From the NCBI GenBank assembly GCA_001802645.1, contig MGZJ01000011.1, positions 17,286 to 49,905 of the forward strand: DNA of 32,620 nucleotides, read 5' to 3'. The stretch is from Geobacteraceae bacterium GWC2_53_11 (lineage in GTDB: Bacteria > Desulfobacterota > Desulfuromonadia > Geobacterales > Pseudopelobacteraceae). The notes below the pieces were generated by a model. That model made no database searches, had not been told where the DNA came from, and saw only the letters and a program-made list of their open reading frames with translations. The translations under genes were made by a program, and so were the position numbers. Below are positions 9,574 to 17,405 of this stretch, piece after piece (position 1 is the stretch's first letter; the number at the start of each line of letters is the position of its first letter).

Positions 9574-10029
9574 ATGCCAACCAACACTACTGAACAACCC
9601 CTTGCAAAAACATCCAACAAGAAAACGGTTGCAACCGACATCAGCAGAATGCTGGAGGAAGCACCGTTGTTCGCCGGACTAGATGGATATGTATTGAGAC
9701 CGGCAGAGAAAGTAACAACTGGGACAAAAAAGAAGGTGGCAAAAGAAAAAAAGAAAGGTAGCGACTCAAAACAGCTGAAACCATCGCCATCAAAGAAATC
9801 CCCGCCGCACAACAGTCCCGATATTCAAAAACCATTTTCAGGCGATATGCTGCTTTCCGTGACAGAGATGTGCATACTGCTTAAGATTTCGCGGGCCACC
9901 CTGGTAAGAATGGATAAATCAGGCCAGCTGCCTGGTCGAATCAAGTTGGGCGGTTCGGTGCGTTTTCACCGTGAAACGGTTGAGGCCTGGCTGCAAAGCC
10001 TCATCTCGGCTCCCTCCACCGCACCCTAG
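9574..10029 (+). CDS. AlpA/excisionase-like helix-turn-helix DNA-binding protein
   Basis: This protein has 151 residues. Residues 92-142 form a MerR-type/excisionase-family HTH (starting LLSVTEMCILLKIS, ending VEAWLQSL), in which a phage-type Xis/AlpA fold reads DNA. Residues 1-45 are a short non-repetitive head and residues 46-90 a Lys/Ser/Pro-rich, probably disordered linker. The ATG has AAAGGA about 10 bases upstream. Isolated HTH_17 domains often occur in excisionases and in AlpA-like regulators of integrated elements. Here the gene is near a tRNA, but no integrase is in the window, so a stand-alone regulator is equally possible. Its TAG stop lies in the same CTAG tetranucleotide as the stop of the convergent neighbour. 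The repeat array in its leader suggests autoregulation. Confidence 0.85.
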   Translation: MPTNTTEQPLAKTSNKKTVATDISRMLEEAPLFAGLDGYVLRPAEKVTTGTKKKVAKEKKKGSDSKQLKPSPSKKSPPHNSPDIQKPFSGDMLLSVTEMCILLKISRATLVRMDKSGQLPGRIKLGGSVRFHRETVEAWLQSLISAPSTAP

Positions 10030-10775
10030 TACACCGCAGGATCCGGAGCATCGATCATTGGGTTGAGGCGGACCGCCAGTGAAAAGAGGTATGGATAATC
10101 CTGCTTCAAATGCCGCATATACATGACCCATTCACGGGACAGATGACCATAAACACGCTTGATATCGCCATTTATATGGTCTATATCGCTTTGCGGCATT
10201 GCTTCAAATGTTTTACGTGCTTCAAGCTCTTCTACGAGATGAAAAACGGCCCACAGCAGGTCGGTAAATTCTTCGTGTTCAAGAAGGTTCTGATTTTCCA
10301 GCAGGCTGACCAGAAACCCTCTTTTTTCCACCAGAAAGTTCTTGAGTCCAACTTTTTCGCACCGGCTCGATTCAATGACAATATCATTGCTGCCGAGAAA
10401 ATTAAGTGCTGCGGAAAATTCCTGTTCTTTCCAGCTCCCGTTAATCAACAAATGTACCTTGAGCTGATCGCAGGAAACAACAAACGTGGACAACTCTTTG
10501 AGAAGACGATTTCCCACTTCACTGAAAAACACCCCGATAACCATGTTCAATTTCCGCATGACTGACTGCCGCTCACGCTCTTTTATTACCCGCTCAATCA
10601 TCAAGGTAACAATGATGACGTAGATAGGCAGGAAGGCGAGATTGCCGAGAAACCAGACAGCAAGCTCTTTTGCACTCTCACCGAGCAGAATATAATCAAA
10701 TCCGTAGAGAGCCACTGAAATCGAAAAGAGTGCTATCACCATCAATTTTTTATTCAATAAAAACATACGGAGCAC
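10026..10775 (-). CDS. Unrecognised membrane-anchored protein downstream of pilS
   Basis: I do not recognise the family. The start chosen is GTG at 10775, because AGGAGG lies seven bases upstream (10783-10788). The ATG at 10766 is too far from that site, and the longer frame to 10835 would run into pilS. The 249-residue product begins with two hydrophobic segments (about residues 10-30 and 37-60), then a basic stretch (ERERQ) and a cytoplasmic, mostly helical domain without a catalytic motif I can name. It follows pilS by 26 bases on the same strand and is probably cotranscribed with the pil genes. It occupies the position where related genomes carry pilR. A role with the pilus or PilS is only a guess from context. 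Confidence 0.8.
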   Translation of the reverse strand: MLRMFLLNKKLMVIALFSISVALYGFDYILLGESAKELAVWFLGNLAFLPIYVIIVTLMIERVIKERERQSVMRKLNMVIGVFFSEVGNRLLKELSTFVVSCDQLKVHLLINGSWKEQEFSAALNFLGSNDIVIESSRCEKVGLKNFLVEKRGFLVSLLENQNLLEHEEFTDLLWAVFHLVEELEARKTFEAMPQSDIDHINGDIKRVYGHLSREWVMYMRHLKQDYPYLFSLAVRLNPMIDAPDPAVY

Positions 10776-10801
10776 TGTTGTGCCTCCTTGAGGAAATTTT
10801 A

Positions 10802-12409
10802 TTAAAGAACCGGCAGGGTAATGATGAAGCGGCATCCTCCTGTAGGAGGTGATTCGGCTGAAAGTGTTCCACCATGGGCATCAACGATACGGTAACAAAT
10901 TGCCAGCCCCAGTCCGGTTCCGGCAGACTTTGTTGTCCAGAACGGCTCAAAGAGGTGCTGGATGGCATCTTCCGTAATACCTGAGCCATTGTCGGTAATT
11001 TTAATGACATAGCCGGAGGAGGAGGAAGAGCATTCAATAACCACCTCTCCACCGCTTGGCAGTGCATCGGCAGCATTCTGTAATAAATTAATGATAACCT
11101 GGTTAAACTGATGTGGATCAACTGCAACCTCAATGTTGTCCGGCACGAGATTCTGTAGCGTAATACGTTCAAAACGAGGGTCGTGAGCAAGAAACAGCAA
11201 GGTTTCATCAAGATAGGAATGCAACGGAACCCGGATACATTGCGGCGGAGCCGGACGGGCATACATCAGAAATTCGGATATGAGAGCTTCCAGCCGTTCA
11301 GCCTCCCGAACGACAATTGCGAGAAGCCGTGCATCATGAGCCTGTATATCCGGTGCACTTGTCAGAAGTTGAACCGAGCCGCACAAAGCGGCCAGCGGGT
11401 TTCTGATCTCATGAGCCATTCGAGCGGAGAGTTCACCCAGCGCTGCAAGGCGATCAGCCTTTTTTAAAGCAGCCTCCATACGCCTGAGTGCGGTAATATC
11501 CCTGAAATTTACAATGAATCCGGCAAGAATTCCCTTGCTGTCACTAAACGGAGCTACCCGGTACCCCAATGTCATGGCTGTACCATCTGATGCCTGATAT
11601 TCAAACTCCTGGCTTGAGGAACAACTCTTCCGATCAAGCATTCCCGACAACTGAGGGAAGACGGATTCAATCGGATTATCATAGGCGTCGGACTGACTAA
11701 GGCCGGTAATAACTTCGGCATAGGGATTAAAAACACGAATTCTACCGGTAATCGTAGTGGTAAGAAGACCGCTTTCACTATGCGCAACGATGGCAGAATT
11801 CAACTGGGCCAGCTCAAAATAATCAATGGAAGAGCGCTGGAGAGCTTCTTCACTCAATCTGGCCCGCTCTGCCAAAAGCCCGGTAATAAAAGCGGTCAAT
11901 CCAAAAGCAATCAGATTGAATGATATGGTGTAAAAAAGTTGCAACGCTCCAAACTGGTGAGCACTCTCCTGACTCAAACCGATAAATGAAAGATAGCCGA
12001 AATATTGAAAATCAAGAATGGTACCATACAGGATACCGCACAACGAAGCGGTATAAAGTGCCTGACGCTTCCCAAGCAGCACGCCGGCAATCAAAATGGA
12101 CAATAAATAGAGAAATGAATATGGGCTGAGAATCCCCCCCGTAAAAAGGACAAGAACGGTAACAAATAACAAGTCCCAAATGACCTGAATAACGGTAAGA
12201 AACTGGGTAAACTTCAGTTTTTTGAGGAAGAGAAGAGATACTATCGAAAAAACAAAAGAAAACGCCATCAGCCTGATTACACCAGACTGATAGCGCTCTA
12301 TTGCCTCAGAGGAGTCCTGATAATTTAGAATGATTGTTGAAGCCAGAAAAAGAAAAGAAACAATTATTCTGGCATAAATAAAGAGCCTGAGCCTCCGTTC
12401 AGAGCCCAT
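10802..12409 (-). CDS. pilS: PilS-type sensor histidine kinase of the type IV pilus cluster
   Basis: The protein has 535 residues. The N-terminal third holds about six membrane segments (residues 10-180), as in PilS proteins. A PAS domain follows (about 195-310), then a NtrB-class kinase core with H-box MAHEIRNPL (likely phosphorylated His333), an N-box LINLLQNAADAL, and ATP-lid motifs DNGSGI and GTGLGL. In known systems PilS phosphorylates the sigma54 activator PilR to drive pilA transcription. The gene sits six bases after pilC on the same strand, with the start codon very close to the pilC stop, so coupled expression is likely. The Shine-Dalgarno sequence is weak. No pilR or pilA is in the window. 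Confidence 0.92.
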   Translation of the reverse strand: MGSERRLRLFIYARIIVSFLFLASTIILNYQDSSEAIERYQSGVIRLMAFSFVFSIVSLLFLKKLKFTQFLTVIQVIWDLLFVTVLVLFTGGILSPYSFLYLLSILIAGVLLGKRQALYTASLCGILYGTILDFQYFGYLSFIGLSQESAHQFGALQLFYTISFNLIAFGLTAFITGLLAERARLSEEALQRSSIDYFELAQLNSAIVAHSESGLLTTTITGRIRVFNPYAEVITGLSQSDAYDNPIESVFPQLSGMLDRKSCSSSQEFEYQASDGTAMTLGYRVAPFSDSKGILAGFIVNFRDITALRRMEAALKKADRLAALGELSARMAHEIRNPLAALCGSVQLLTSAPDIQAHDARLLAIVVREAERLEALISEFLMYARPAPPQCIRVPLHSYLDETLLFLAHDPRFERITLQNLVPDNIEVAVDPHQFNQVIINLLQNAADALPSGGEVVIECSSSSSGYVIKITDNGSGITEDAIQHLFEPFWTTKSAGTGLGLAICYRIVDAHGGTLSAESPPTGGCRFIITLPVL

Positions 12410-12415
12410 AAATAA

Positions 12416-13630
12416 TCAACCGACAGCTCCCGCCAGTTTAAAGATCGGCAGATACATGGCAATAACGAGTCCTCCAACTGCTGTGCCAAGAAACACCATC
12501 AAGAGTGGTTCCATCATGGCGGTCATGGCCCCAACCGCATCGTCAACTTCATCGTCATAAAAATCGGCAATCTTGTTCAACATGGCATCCATGGCTCCGG
12601 TCGCTTCACCAACAGAGATCATTTGCACCACCATCGGCGGAAAGACGCCGCACGCGGCCAAAGGTTCCGCCATGGTCTTACCTTCCGAGATCGCCTGCCG
12701 GACAGCATAGATAGCTTCTTCAACTATTTTGTTACCTGCCGTTTTGGCGACAATTTCAAGACCATCCATAATCGGAACGCCTGAACTGACCATGGTACCC
12801 AGGGTTCTCGTAAATTTAGCAACCGCTACCTTTCTGATGAGTGGCCCTGCGATTGGCGCCTTGAGGGCCATCCTGTCGATATTTTTCTGGCCCACCGGGG
12901 TCGCATAATATTTTTTTATCGCCCAGACAATTGCATAAAAACCACCGATTAAAACTACCAGATATTTGGTCAGAAAGTTACTAAGAGCTATGACAAATTT
13001 GGTTGGCATAGGTAACTCACCTCCAAAATCAGCAAACATCTTGGCAAACGTTGGAATAACAAAAACAAGGATAACACCAACAACCACGACTGCAATAGAC
13101 ATAATCGTTATTGGATAAACCATGGCCCCTTTAATCTGCTTCTTCAGCTTCATGGACTTTTCTATGTATGCTGCCAAACGCGTTAAAATGGTATCAAGAA
13201 TACCGCCTATTTCACCGGCAGCCACAAGGTTGACAAACAGTTGGTCAAATGCTTTCGGGTGCTTACCCAGAGCATCGGCAAACGTAGAGCCACTCTCAAC
13301 ACTTTCCTTAACTTTGTACAGAATATCCTGAAAAGCCTTGTTTTCCTGCTGACTTGCCAGAATTTCGAGACACTGGACGAGCGGCAATCCGGAGTCAATC
13401 ATGGTAGAAAACTGACGGGTAAAAATAACAAGATCTTTTTCATCGATCTTGCCCCCGCCACCGAATTTGGGCAACTTGAAGCCCAATCCCTTGGATTCGC
13501 CTTTAATTACTATATTGCTGAAACCGTATTTTTTCAGCTGAGCCTCGACAACGTCTACCGTTGCCGCTTCGATAACACCCTTTTGAGTACCACCGGTTCT
13601 CGTACGAGCTTCCCAGTTAAATTTAGGCAT
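12416..13630 (-). CDS. pilC: Type IV pilus inner-membrane platform protein PilC
   Basis: This is a 404-residue GspF/PilC-family protein that anchors the assembly and retraction ATPases at the inner membrane. It starts with the family-typical MPKFNWEARTRTG. It has two repeated GspF domains: one with FTRQFSTMIDSGLPL near residue 90, the other with FTRTLGTMVSSGVPI near residue 290. Membrane segments lie near 170-195, 220-240 and at the C-terminus (about 370-395). Length is normal. AAGGAG precedes the ATG by seven bases. It is 21 bases downstream of pilT and 6 bases upstream of pilS. Confidence 0.97.
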   Translation of the reverse strand: MPKFNWEARTRTGGTQKGVIEAATVDVVEAQLKKYGFSNIVIKGESKGLGFKLPKFGGGGKIDEKDLVIFTRQFSTMIDSGLPLVQCLEILASQQENKAFQDILYKVKESVESGSTFADALGKHPKAFDQLFVNLVAAGEIGGILDTILTRLAAYIEKSMKLKKQIKGAMVYPITIMSIAVVVVGVILVFVIPTFAKMFADFGGELPMPTKFVIALSNFLTKYLVVLIGGFYAIVWAIKKYYATPVGQKNIDRMALKAPIAGPLIRKVAVAKFTRTLGTMVSSGVPIMDGLEIVAKTAGNKIVEEAIYAVRQAISEGKTMAEPLAACGVFPPMVVQMISVGEATGAMDAMLNKIADFYDDEVDDAVGAMTAMMEPLLMVFLGTAVGGLVIAMYLPIFKLAGAVG

Positions 13631-13651
13631 TATGATACTCCTTCATAAAAA

Positions 13652-14749
13652 TCAGTGCATCTGAGGGCGACGTTGCATCCCTGCGGACGGATTGTTAATC
13701 ATCTGTTTCAGTTCCTCAGGGTCTTGTGATCGTCCCAGTGCTTCCTCAAGAGAAATCATCCTCTTGTGAAACAGTGAAAACAGAGATTGATTCATGGTCT
13801 GCATGCCAAACTTTTCCTGGCCGATCTGCATCTGGGAATAAATTTGATGGACCTTGTCCTCACGAATCAAATTCCGGATTGCAGCATTCGGAACCATGAT
13901 TTCAAGTGCCAGAGCACGACCTTTTGATCCCATCTTGGGAATCAGGGTTTGGGACATAACTCCTTCGAGGACAAATGAAAGCTGTGCCCTGATCTGGGTC
14001 TGCTGGTACGGAGGGAATACGTCTACTATACGGTTTATCGTCTGGGCACAGGAATTCGTGTGGAGCGTTGCAAGACAAAGGTGGCCGGTTTCGGCAAGAG
14101 TCAGGGCCGCTTCAATGGTTTCCAGATCACGAAGTTCCCCAACCAGAACAACATCAGGATCCTGTCTCAAAACGTACTTAAGCGCGTTTTTAAAACCTTT
14201 GGTGTCAGCGCCGACTTCACGTTGATTGACGAGGCACCCCTTATGAGGGTGAAGATATTCAATCGGATCCTCAATGGTGACAATGTGTTCACGTCTGTTA
14301 ATGTTAATGTAGTCCACTATCGAAGCCAATGTCGTAGACTTGCCACTACCGGTTGGCCCCGTCACGAGAATAAGCCCGCGTGGCCGTGCTGCAAGCTCCG
14401 GCACCACAGGAGGCAGATTCAGCTCTTCAAACGTCATGATTTTATACGGAATAACCCTGAAAACGCCTGCTACCGCGCCCCGTTGGATAAACATGTTACC
14501 CCTGAATCGTGAAAGTCCCTTGACCCCGAACGAAAGATCGAGTTCGTTTTCTTCCTCAAATTTATGTTTTTGGGCATCGGTGAGAACGCTGTAACAAAGC
14601 TGCTTGGTTTCCACCTGATTCATGGGGGGAAAATCCATGGGCGTCAGGTGACCATCTACCCTCATTTGCGGAGGCGAGTTGGTCGTAATATGAAGGTCGG
14701 AACCATTTGATTCCACAAGTATTTTTAACAGCTGATGTAAATTGAGCAT
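13652..14749 (-). CDS. pilT: Type IV pilus retraction ATPase PilT
   Basis: The 365-residue protein belongs to the PilT group of secretion ATPases, which power pilus retraction. It has the N-terminal SDLHIT motif, Walker A GPTGSGKST (131-139), an Asp box around IEDPIEYLHPHKG, a Walker B-like VLVGELRD and the His-box GHLCLATLHTN. The C-terminal tail is Gln/Arg/Met-rich and probably flexible. It begins 13 bases after the pilB stop. Geobacter genomes often carry several pilT paralogues; this is the one encoded in the pilB-pilC-pilS cluster. Confidence 0.96.
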   Translation of the reverse strand: MLNLHQLLKILVESNGSDLHITTNSPPQMRVDGHLTPMDFPPMNQVETKQLCYSVLTDAQKHKFEEENELDLSFGVKGLSRFRGNMFIQRGAVAGVFRVIPYKIMTFEELNLPPVVPELAARPRGLILVTGPTGSGKSTTLASIVDYININRREHIVTIEDPIEYLHPHKGCLVNQREVGADTKGFKNALKYVLRQDPDVVLVGELRDLETIEAALTLAETGHLCLATLHTNSCAQTINRIVDVFPPYQQTQIRAQLSFVLEGVMSQTLIPKMGSKGRALALEIMVPNAAIRNLIREDKVHQIYSQMQIGQEKFGMQTMNQSLFSLFHKRMISLEEALGRSQDPEELKQMINNPSAGMQRRPQMH

Positions 14750-14762
14750 TCAAAAGCCCCCG

Positions 14763-16469
14763 TTAGTCGTCAGAAACAGTAATTCTCAATACTTCTTCGA
14801 AAGAGGTTACCCCCTCCTTAAGCTTTGTCAATCCTGACTGGCGCATTGTCTTGATACCAATCCGCATGGATTCACGTTTAATTTCAGCGGTATTGGCACC
14901 GTTCAAAATCAATTCCTTGATTTCTTCCTTCATCGGCATAACCTGATAGAAACCGACACGCCCCTTATACCCGGTGTTGTTACAGACCGGGCACCCCTTA
15001 CCGCGCATGCAGACAAAGGATGGTGCCTCAGCCGGAGAAACACCGGCATCTATAAGAGCCTGAACAGGAATTTCTTCAGGCTCCTTACATTCTCCACAGA
15101 CTCGACGTGCTAATCGTTGGGCGGTAATTAAGTTTACCGCGGAAGCGACCAGAAACGGCTCGATACCCATGTTGAGCAAGCGGTTGATAGTGGCAGGAGC
15201 GTCATTGGTATGCAGGGTTGACAGCACCATATGCCCTGTCAAAGCAGCCTTGATAGCAATCTCTGCTGTTTCAAAATCTCGAATTTCTCCGATCATGATT
15301 ATGTCGGGATCCTGACGCAAAAAAGAGCGCAACGCCGCCGAGAAGTTGAGACCGATATCTTCGTGCATTTGAACCTGATTGATCCCCGCAAAGTTGAACT
15401 CGACAGGATCCTCGGCAGTGGAAATATTCTCGGAAACCTTGTTGAGTTCAGACAAGGCTGAGTACAGCGAAACAGTCTTACCGCTCCCGGTAGGACCGGT
15501 AACGAGAACCATTCCGAAGGGTTTATGAATTTCATGCATAAAATGCTTGAGGGCATCCGGTTCATAGCCAAGCTTGGTCAGATCGGTCTGAAGGTTGCTC
15601 TTGTCAAGCAGTCGCATGACAATCTTCTCGCCAAACAAAGTCGGCAGTACGGAGACGCGGAAGTCCATGTCCTTGCCGCCGCCAAGTTTAATTTTAATAC
15701 GTCCGTCTTGAGGAAGGCGCCGTTCGGCGATATCAAGCTCGGCCATGATCTTGATACGCGACGTAATCGCATTTTTCAGTTTTAAAGGCGGTTTCATTAC
15801 TTCATAAAGAACGCCGTCAATGCGGTAGCGAACCCTGAACAGCTTTTCGTACGGCTCAATATGAATATCACTGGCTTTTTTCCGGATTGCATCCTGCAAA
15901 ATGGCGTTAACCATCTTGACGACCGGGGCATCCTCTGTGGCCCGCTCAAGAGATCCGACGTCAACCTGCTCCTCATCTCCGATGATTTCCAGATCCTCAA
16001 CGTCCAGGTCGCTCATGACGTCAGCCAATGATGCTGACTGGTCATAGTACTTGTCGATCGAGGCTTTAATATCCCGCTCGGACGCTACAACCATTTCAAT
16101 GTTGTAGCCGGTCATGAACTTTATGTCTTCTATGGCAAAGAGGTTGGAAGGGTCGCTTACCGCGATTATCAAGGTTGCCCCGGCCCGATTGACAGGCAGG
16201 AGCTGGTATTTTTGAACAACTTCGGGGGGAATTATTTTAATGACTGCGGGATCAATTTCGTAATCGGAAAGATTGACACTCGGCACGCCATACTGTTTGG
16301 ATAAAAAGGAGGTCAGCTGCTCTTCCGTTAAGAGCTTCTGGTTAATCAGAATAGAACCGAGACGCAGCTGGTTTCCGGAAAGCTTTTGCTCCTCTAACGC
16401 CTTACCTAACTGATCACGGGAGATCAGGTTGTTTTTTACAAGTATTTCTCCCAGTCTGTTTGACTGCAT
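14763..16469 (-). CDS. pilB: Type IV pilus assembly ATPase PilB
   Basis: This 568-residue GspE/PilB ATPase powers pilus extension. The N-terminal MshEN-type region (about residues 1-150) begins with RLGEILVKNNLIS. Then come Walker A GPTGSGKT (325-332), an Asp box near AEDPVEF, Walker B MIGEIRDFETAEIA (about 392-405), and the His box GHMVLSTLHTND. A tetracysteine zinc site follows (C458, C461, C493, C496), with an extra C487. All catalytic features are intact. The ATG is preceded by GGAGAG. A good sigma70-like promoter lies just upstream, so pilB is probably the first gene of its own transcript as well as part of the longer block. Confidence 0.97.
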   Translation of the reverse strand: MQSNRLGEILVKNNLISRDQLGKALEEQKLSGNQLRLGSILINQKLLTEEQLTSFLSKQYGVPSVNLSDYEIDPAVIKIIPPEVVQKYQLLPVNRAGATLIIAVSDPSNLFAIEDIKFMTGYNIEMVVASERDIKASIDKYYDQSASLADVMSDLDVEDLEIIGDEEQVDVGSLERATEDAPVVKMVNAILQDAIRKKASDIHIEPYEKLFRVRYRIDGVLYEVMKPPLKLKNAITSRIKIMAELDIAERRLPQDGRIKIKLGGGKDMDFRVSVLPTLFGEKIVMRLLDKSNLQTDLTKLGYEPDALKHFMHEIHKPFGMVLVTGPTGSGKTVSLYSALSELNKVSENISTAEDPVEFNFAGINQVQMHEDIGLNFSAALRSFLRQDPDIIMIGEIRDFETAEIAIKAALTGHMVLSTLHTNDAPATINRLLNMGIEPFLVASAVNLITAQRLARRVCGECKEPEEIPVQALIDAGVSPAEAPSFVCMRGKGCPVCNNTGYKGRVGFYQVMPMKEEIKELILNGANTAEIKRESMRIGIKTMRQSGLTKLKEGVTSFEEVLRITVSDD

Positions 16470-16498
16470 GATCTCTCCGTTAACGTATCTGAATCGCC

Positions 16499-16527
16499 AT
16501 ACTAGGAAGAATGCCGTTTATTGTCAA
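16499..16527 (-). promoter_or_regulatory. Sigma70-like promoter for pilB-pilT-pilC-pilS
   Basis: On the minus strand TTGACA (16527-16522) is followed by a 17-base spacer and TAGTAT (16504-16499), 29 bases before the pilB ATG. The aroE stop codon TGA (16526-16524) is inside the -35 box. The match is near consensus; use in vivo is inferred. Confidence 0.7.
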
Positions 16528-17405
16528 GCTGTAGATGCCATATCCAAAGCCCGCCGCATTACCCCTTCCGGCGGATTCCGCCCCGTCCAGATGGTAAAAG
16601 CGCGTTCACCTTGCGCTACAAGCATGCCCAAACCATTAACCGCCTGTATACCGGAAGCACGAGCCTCCATCACAAGCGGAGTGCCTGAATTACTATACAC
16701 CATGTCATATACCTTAGCATATTCCGGTAGATGAACAAGATCCACCCCTGCAATCCGCTCGCCTTTCATTCCCAGCGAAGTGGTGTTAAGCAGCAAGGAA
16801 GTCATGGCCAGACATTGTTCGCTTACCGTCTCGGCTTCAACGACTTCAATACAGGTTTCCGGATATCGTACCTTCATATCCCGTGCTATCGCACGCGCAC
16901 TTTCTCTTGTGCGATTAAAGATATGAATTTTTTTCGCACCAGACCGGCACAGTGCCGCTATTGCCCCTCTGGCAGCGCCTCCAGCTCCTACCACGAGAAT
17001 CTGCTCCTCACCGGGCCGGAAGGCGAGGTCAAAAGCAAGAGAATCGACCAATCCATCACCATCGGTGTTATAACCAACCAGACGATTTTCACACAGCTTC
17101 ACCGTATTGACCGCTCCCGCAGATTCAGCACTTTCATCAAGATTGTCAAGAAAAGGGATTATTGTTGATTTGTGCGGAATGGTAACGTTAAACCCGCATA
17201 CTCCGAGGACCTTCAGTCCGATAACCGCCTGTTCCAGATTGTCAGGCCTGACTGCAAAAGGCACGTAGATGTAATTCAGATTACCAGCTGCAAATGCTGC
17301 GTTCTGCATAACAGGCGACCGTGAATGCCCGATAGGATCGCCAATGATACCAACAACACGCGTCTTCCCTTCAACAACCGGCATTTGTTTAACGTCCCAA
17401 GGCAT
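16524..17405 (-). CDS. aroE: Shikimate dehydrogenase (NADP+)
   Basis: The 293-residue protein reduces 3-dehydroshikimate to shikimate in aromatic amino acid synthesis. It shows the substrate serine motif GHSRSPVMQNAAF, the catalytic lysine in NVTIPHK, NTDGDG, the nucleotide-binding GAGGAARG, the basic NRTRES after it, NTTSLGM, and the C-terminal GLGMLVAQGERAF. The ATG at 17405 has AAGGA six bases upstream and overlaps the end of the DUF2723 gene by 17 bases; a second ATG seven codons later (17384) is a weaker alternative. It is a housekeeping gene placed directly before the pil cluster. Confidence 0.96.
   Translation of the reverse strand: MPWDVKQMPVVEGKTRVVGIIGDPIGHSRSPVMQNAAFAAGNLNYIYVPFAVRPDNLEQAVIGLKVLGVCGFNVTIPHKSTIIPFLDNLDESAESAGAVNTVKLCENRLVGYNTDGDGLVDSLAFDLAFRPGEEQILVVGAGGAARGAIAALCRSGAKKIHIFNRTRESARAIARDMKVRYPETCIEVVEAETVSEQCLAMTSLLLNTTSLGMKGERIAGVDLVHLPEYAKVYDMVYSNSGTPLVMEARASGIQAVNGLGMLVAQGERAFTIWTGRNPPEGVMRRALDMASTA

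Noticed and set aside
9225-10029. tRNA-Val plus excisionase-like gene as an integrated element
   Set aside because: No integrase, no duplicated tRNA end and no second boundary are visible; the region continues directly into the pil cluster.
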